A stretch of 22,123 nucleotides of DNA, taken from assembly GCA_905214305.1 (NCBI GenBank), contig CAJMLK010000044.1, positions 1-22,123 of the forward strand. Reading direction: 5' to 3'. The notes under the pieces were generated by a model that did not search any database, was not told the DNA's origin, and was given only the letters and a program-made list of their open reading frames with translations. Shown here in pieces: positions 22,088-22,123 of this stretch. Position 1 is the first letter of the stretch; the number at the start of each line of letters is the position of its first letter. The translations under genes and the position numbers were made by a program. Origin of the DNA: an uncultured bacterium (lineage in GTDB: Bacteria > Desulfobacterota > Desulfovibrionia > Desulfovibrionales > Desulfovibrionaceae).

Positions 22088-22119
22088 CACCCATAGCTAA
22101 CAGGCTATAACTATAGGTG
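22088..22119. promoter_or_regulatory. Dyad upstream of the antiporter gene
   Basis: CACCCATAG (22088-22096) and CTATAGGTG (22111-22119) are inverted with one mismatch across a 14-bp spacer that includes a nested ATAGC/GCTAT pair. The position, 26 nt before the ATG at the window edge, suits an operator or leader hairpin. A similar ATAGC/GCTAT helix sits before glsA. Confidence 0.3.
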
Positions 22120-22123
22120 TTTA

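Overview
The window looks like chromosome from a Desulfovibrionaceae bacterium, most like Desulfovibrio desulfuricans and its relatives. This is inferred from the high-GC coding style, the order rimP-nusA-ylxR-infB-ylxP-nrnA-truB-rpsO-pnp, and the VCBS-repeat surface protein and membrane chemoreceptor beside it. No tRNA, rRNA, CRISPR array, insertion sequence or phage gene was found.

Layout. Bases 1-2462 hold the 3' part of a large VCBS-repeat protein (+). It converges on a PAS-containing methyl-accepting chemotaxis protein (4267-2699, -). Between them lie a perfect GC-rich hairpin and a structured repeat of about 115 bp. Bases 4268-4809 are a non-coding leader with a TTGACA box and a strong intrinsic terminator just before rimP, so the translation operon may be attenuated. 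Bases 4810-16238 are the transcription/translation/RNA-processing cluster: rimP, nusA, ylxR, infB, ylxP, nrnA, truB, rpsO, pnp. A non-coding gap of about 600 bp follows infB. No rbfA is seen where many bacteria have it. The rpsO-pnp gap holds two strong hairpins.

Bases 16328-17281 encode a cytosolic protein I do not recognise. It is followed by an NfeD-like protein (17405-17881) and a slipin/SPFH protein (18092-19045), a well-known membrane partnership. These converge on a minus-strand pair: an amino-acid antiporter/permease (22062-20617) and a glutaminase, glsA (20532-19600). That pair is typical of glutamine-dependent acid resistance or glutamine/glutamate use. Between slipin and glsA lies a second copy of the 115-bp repeat, again placed 8-9 nt after a GC-rich hairpin.

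Most interesting. The two repeat copies differ at one position in 115 bp, or three in 121 bp. All three differences turn a G-C pair into a G-U pair in the plus-strand RNA, and both copies share the layout hairpin, short gap, repeat, convergent gene ends. This suggests a modular structured 3'-end element. Second is the attenuator-like leader before rimP. Third are Desulfovibrio-type elaborations of housekeeping proteins: an insert in RimP, a Gly/Pro-rich linker in IF2, and an Arg/Asp/Gly tail on PNPase.
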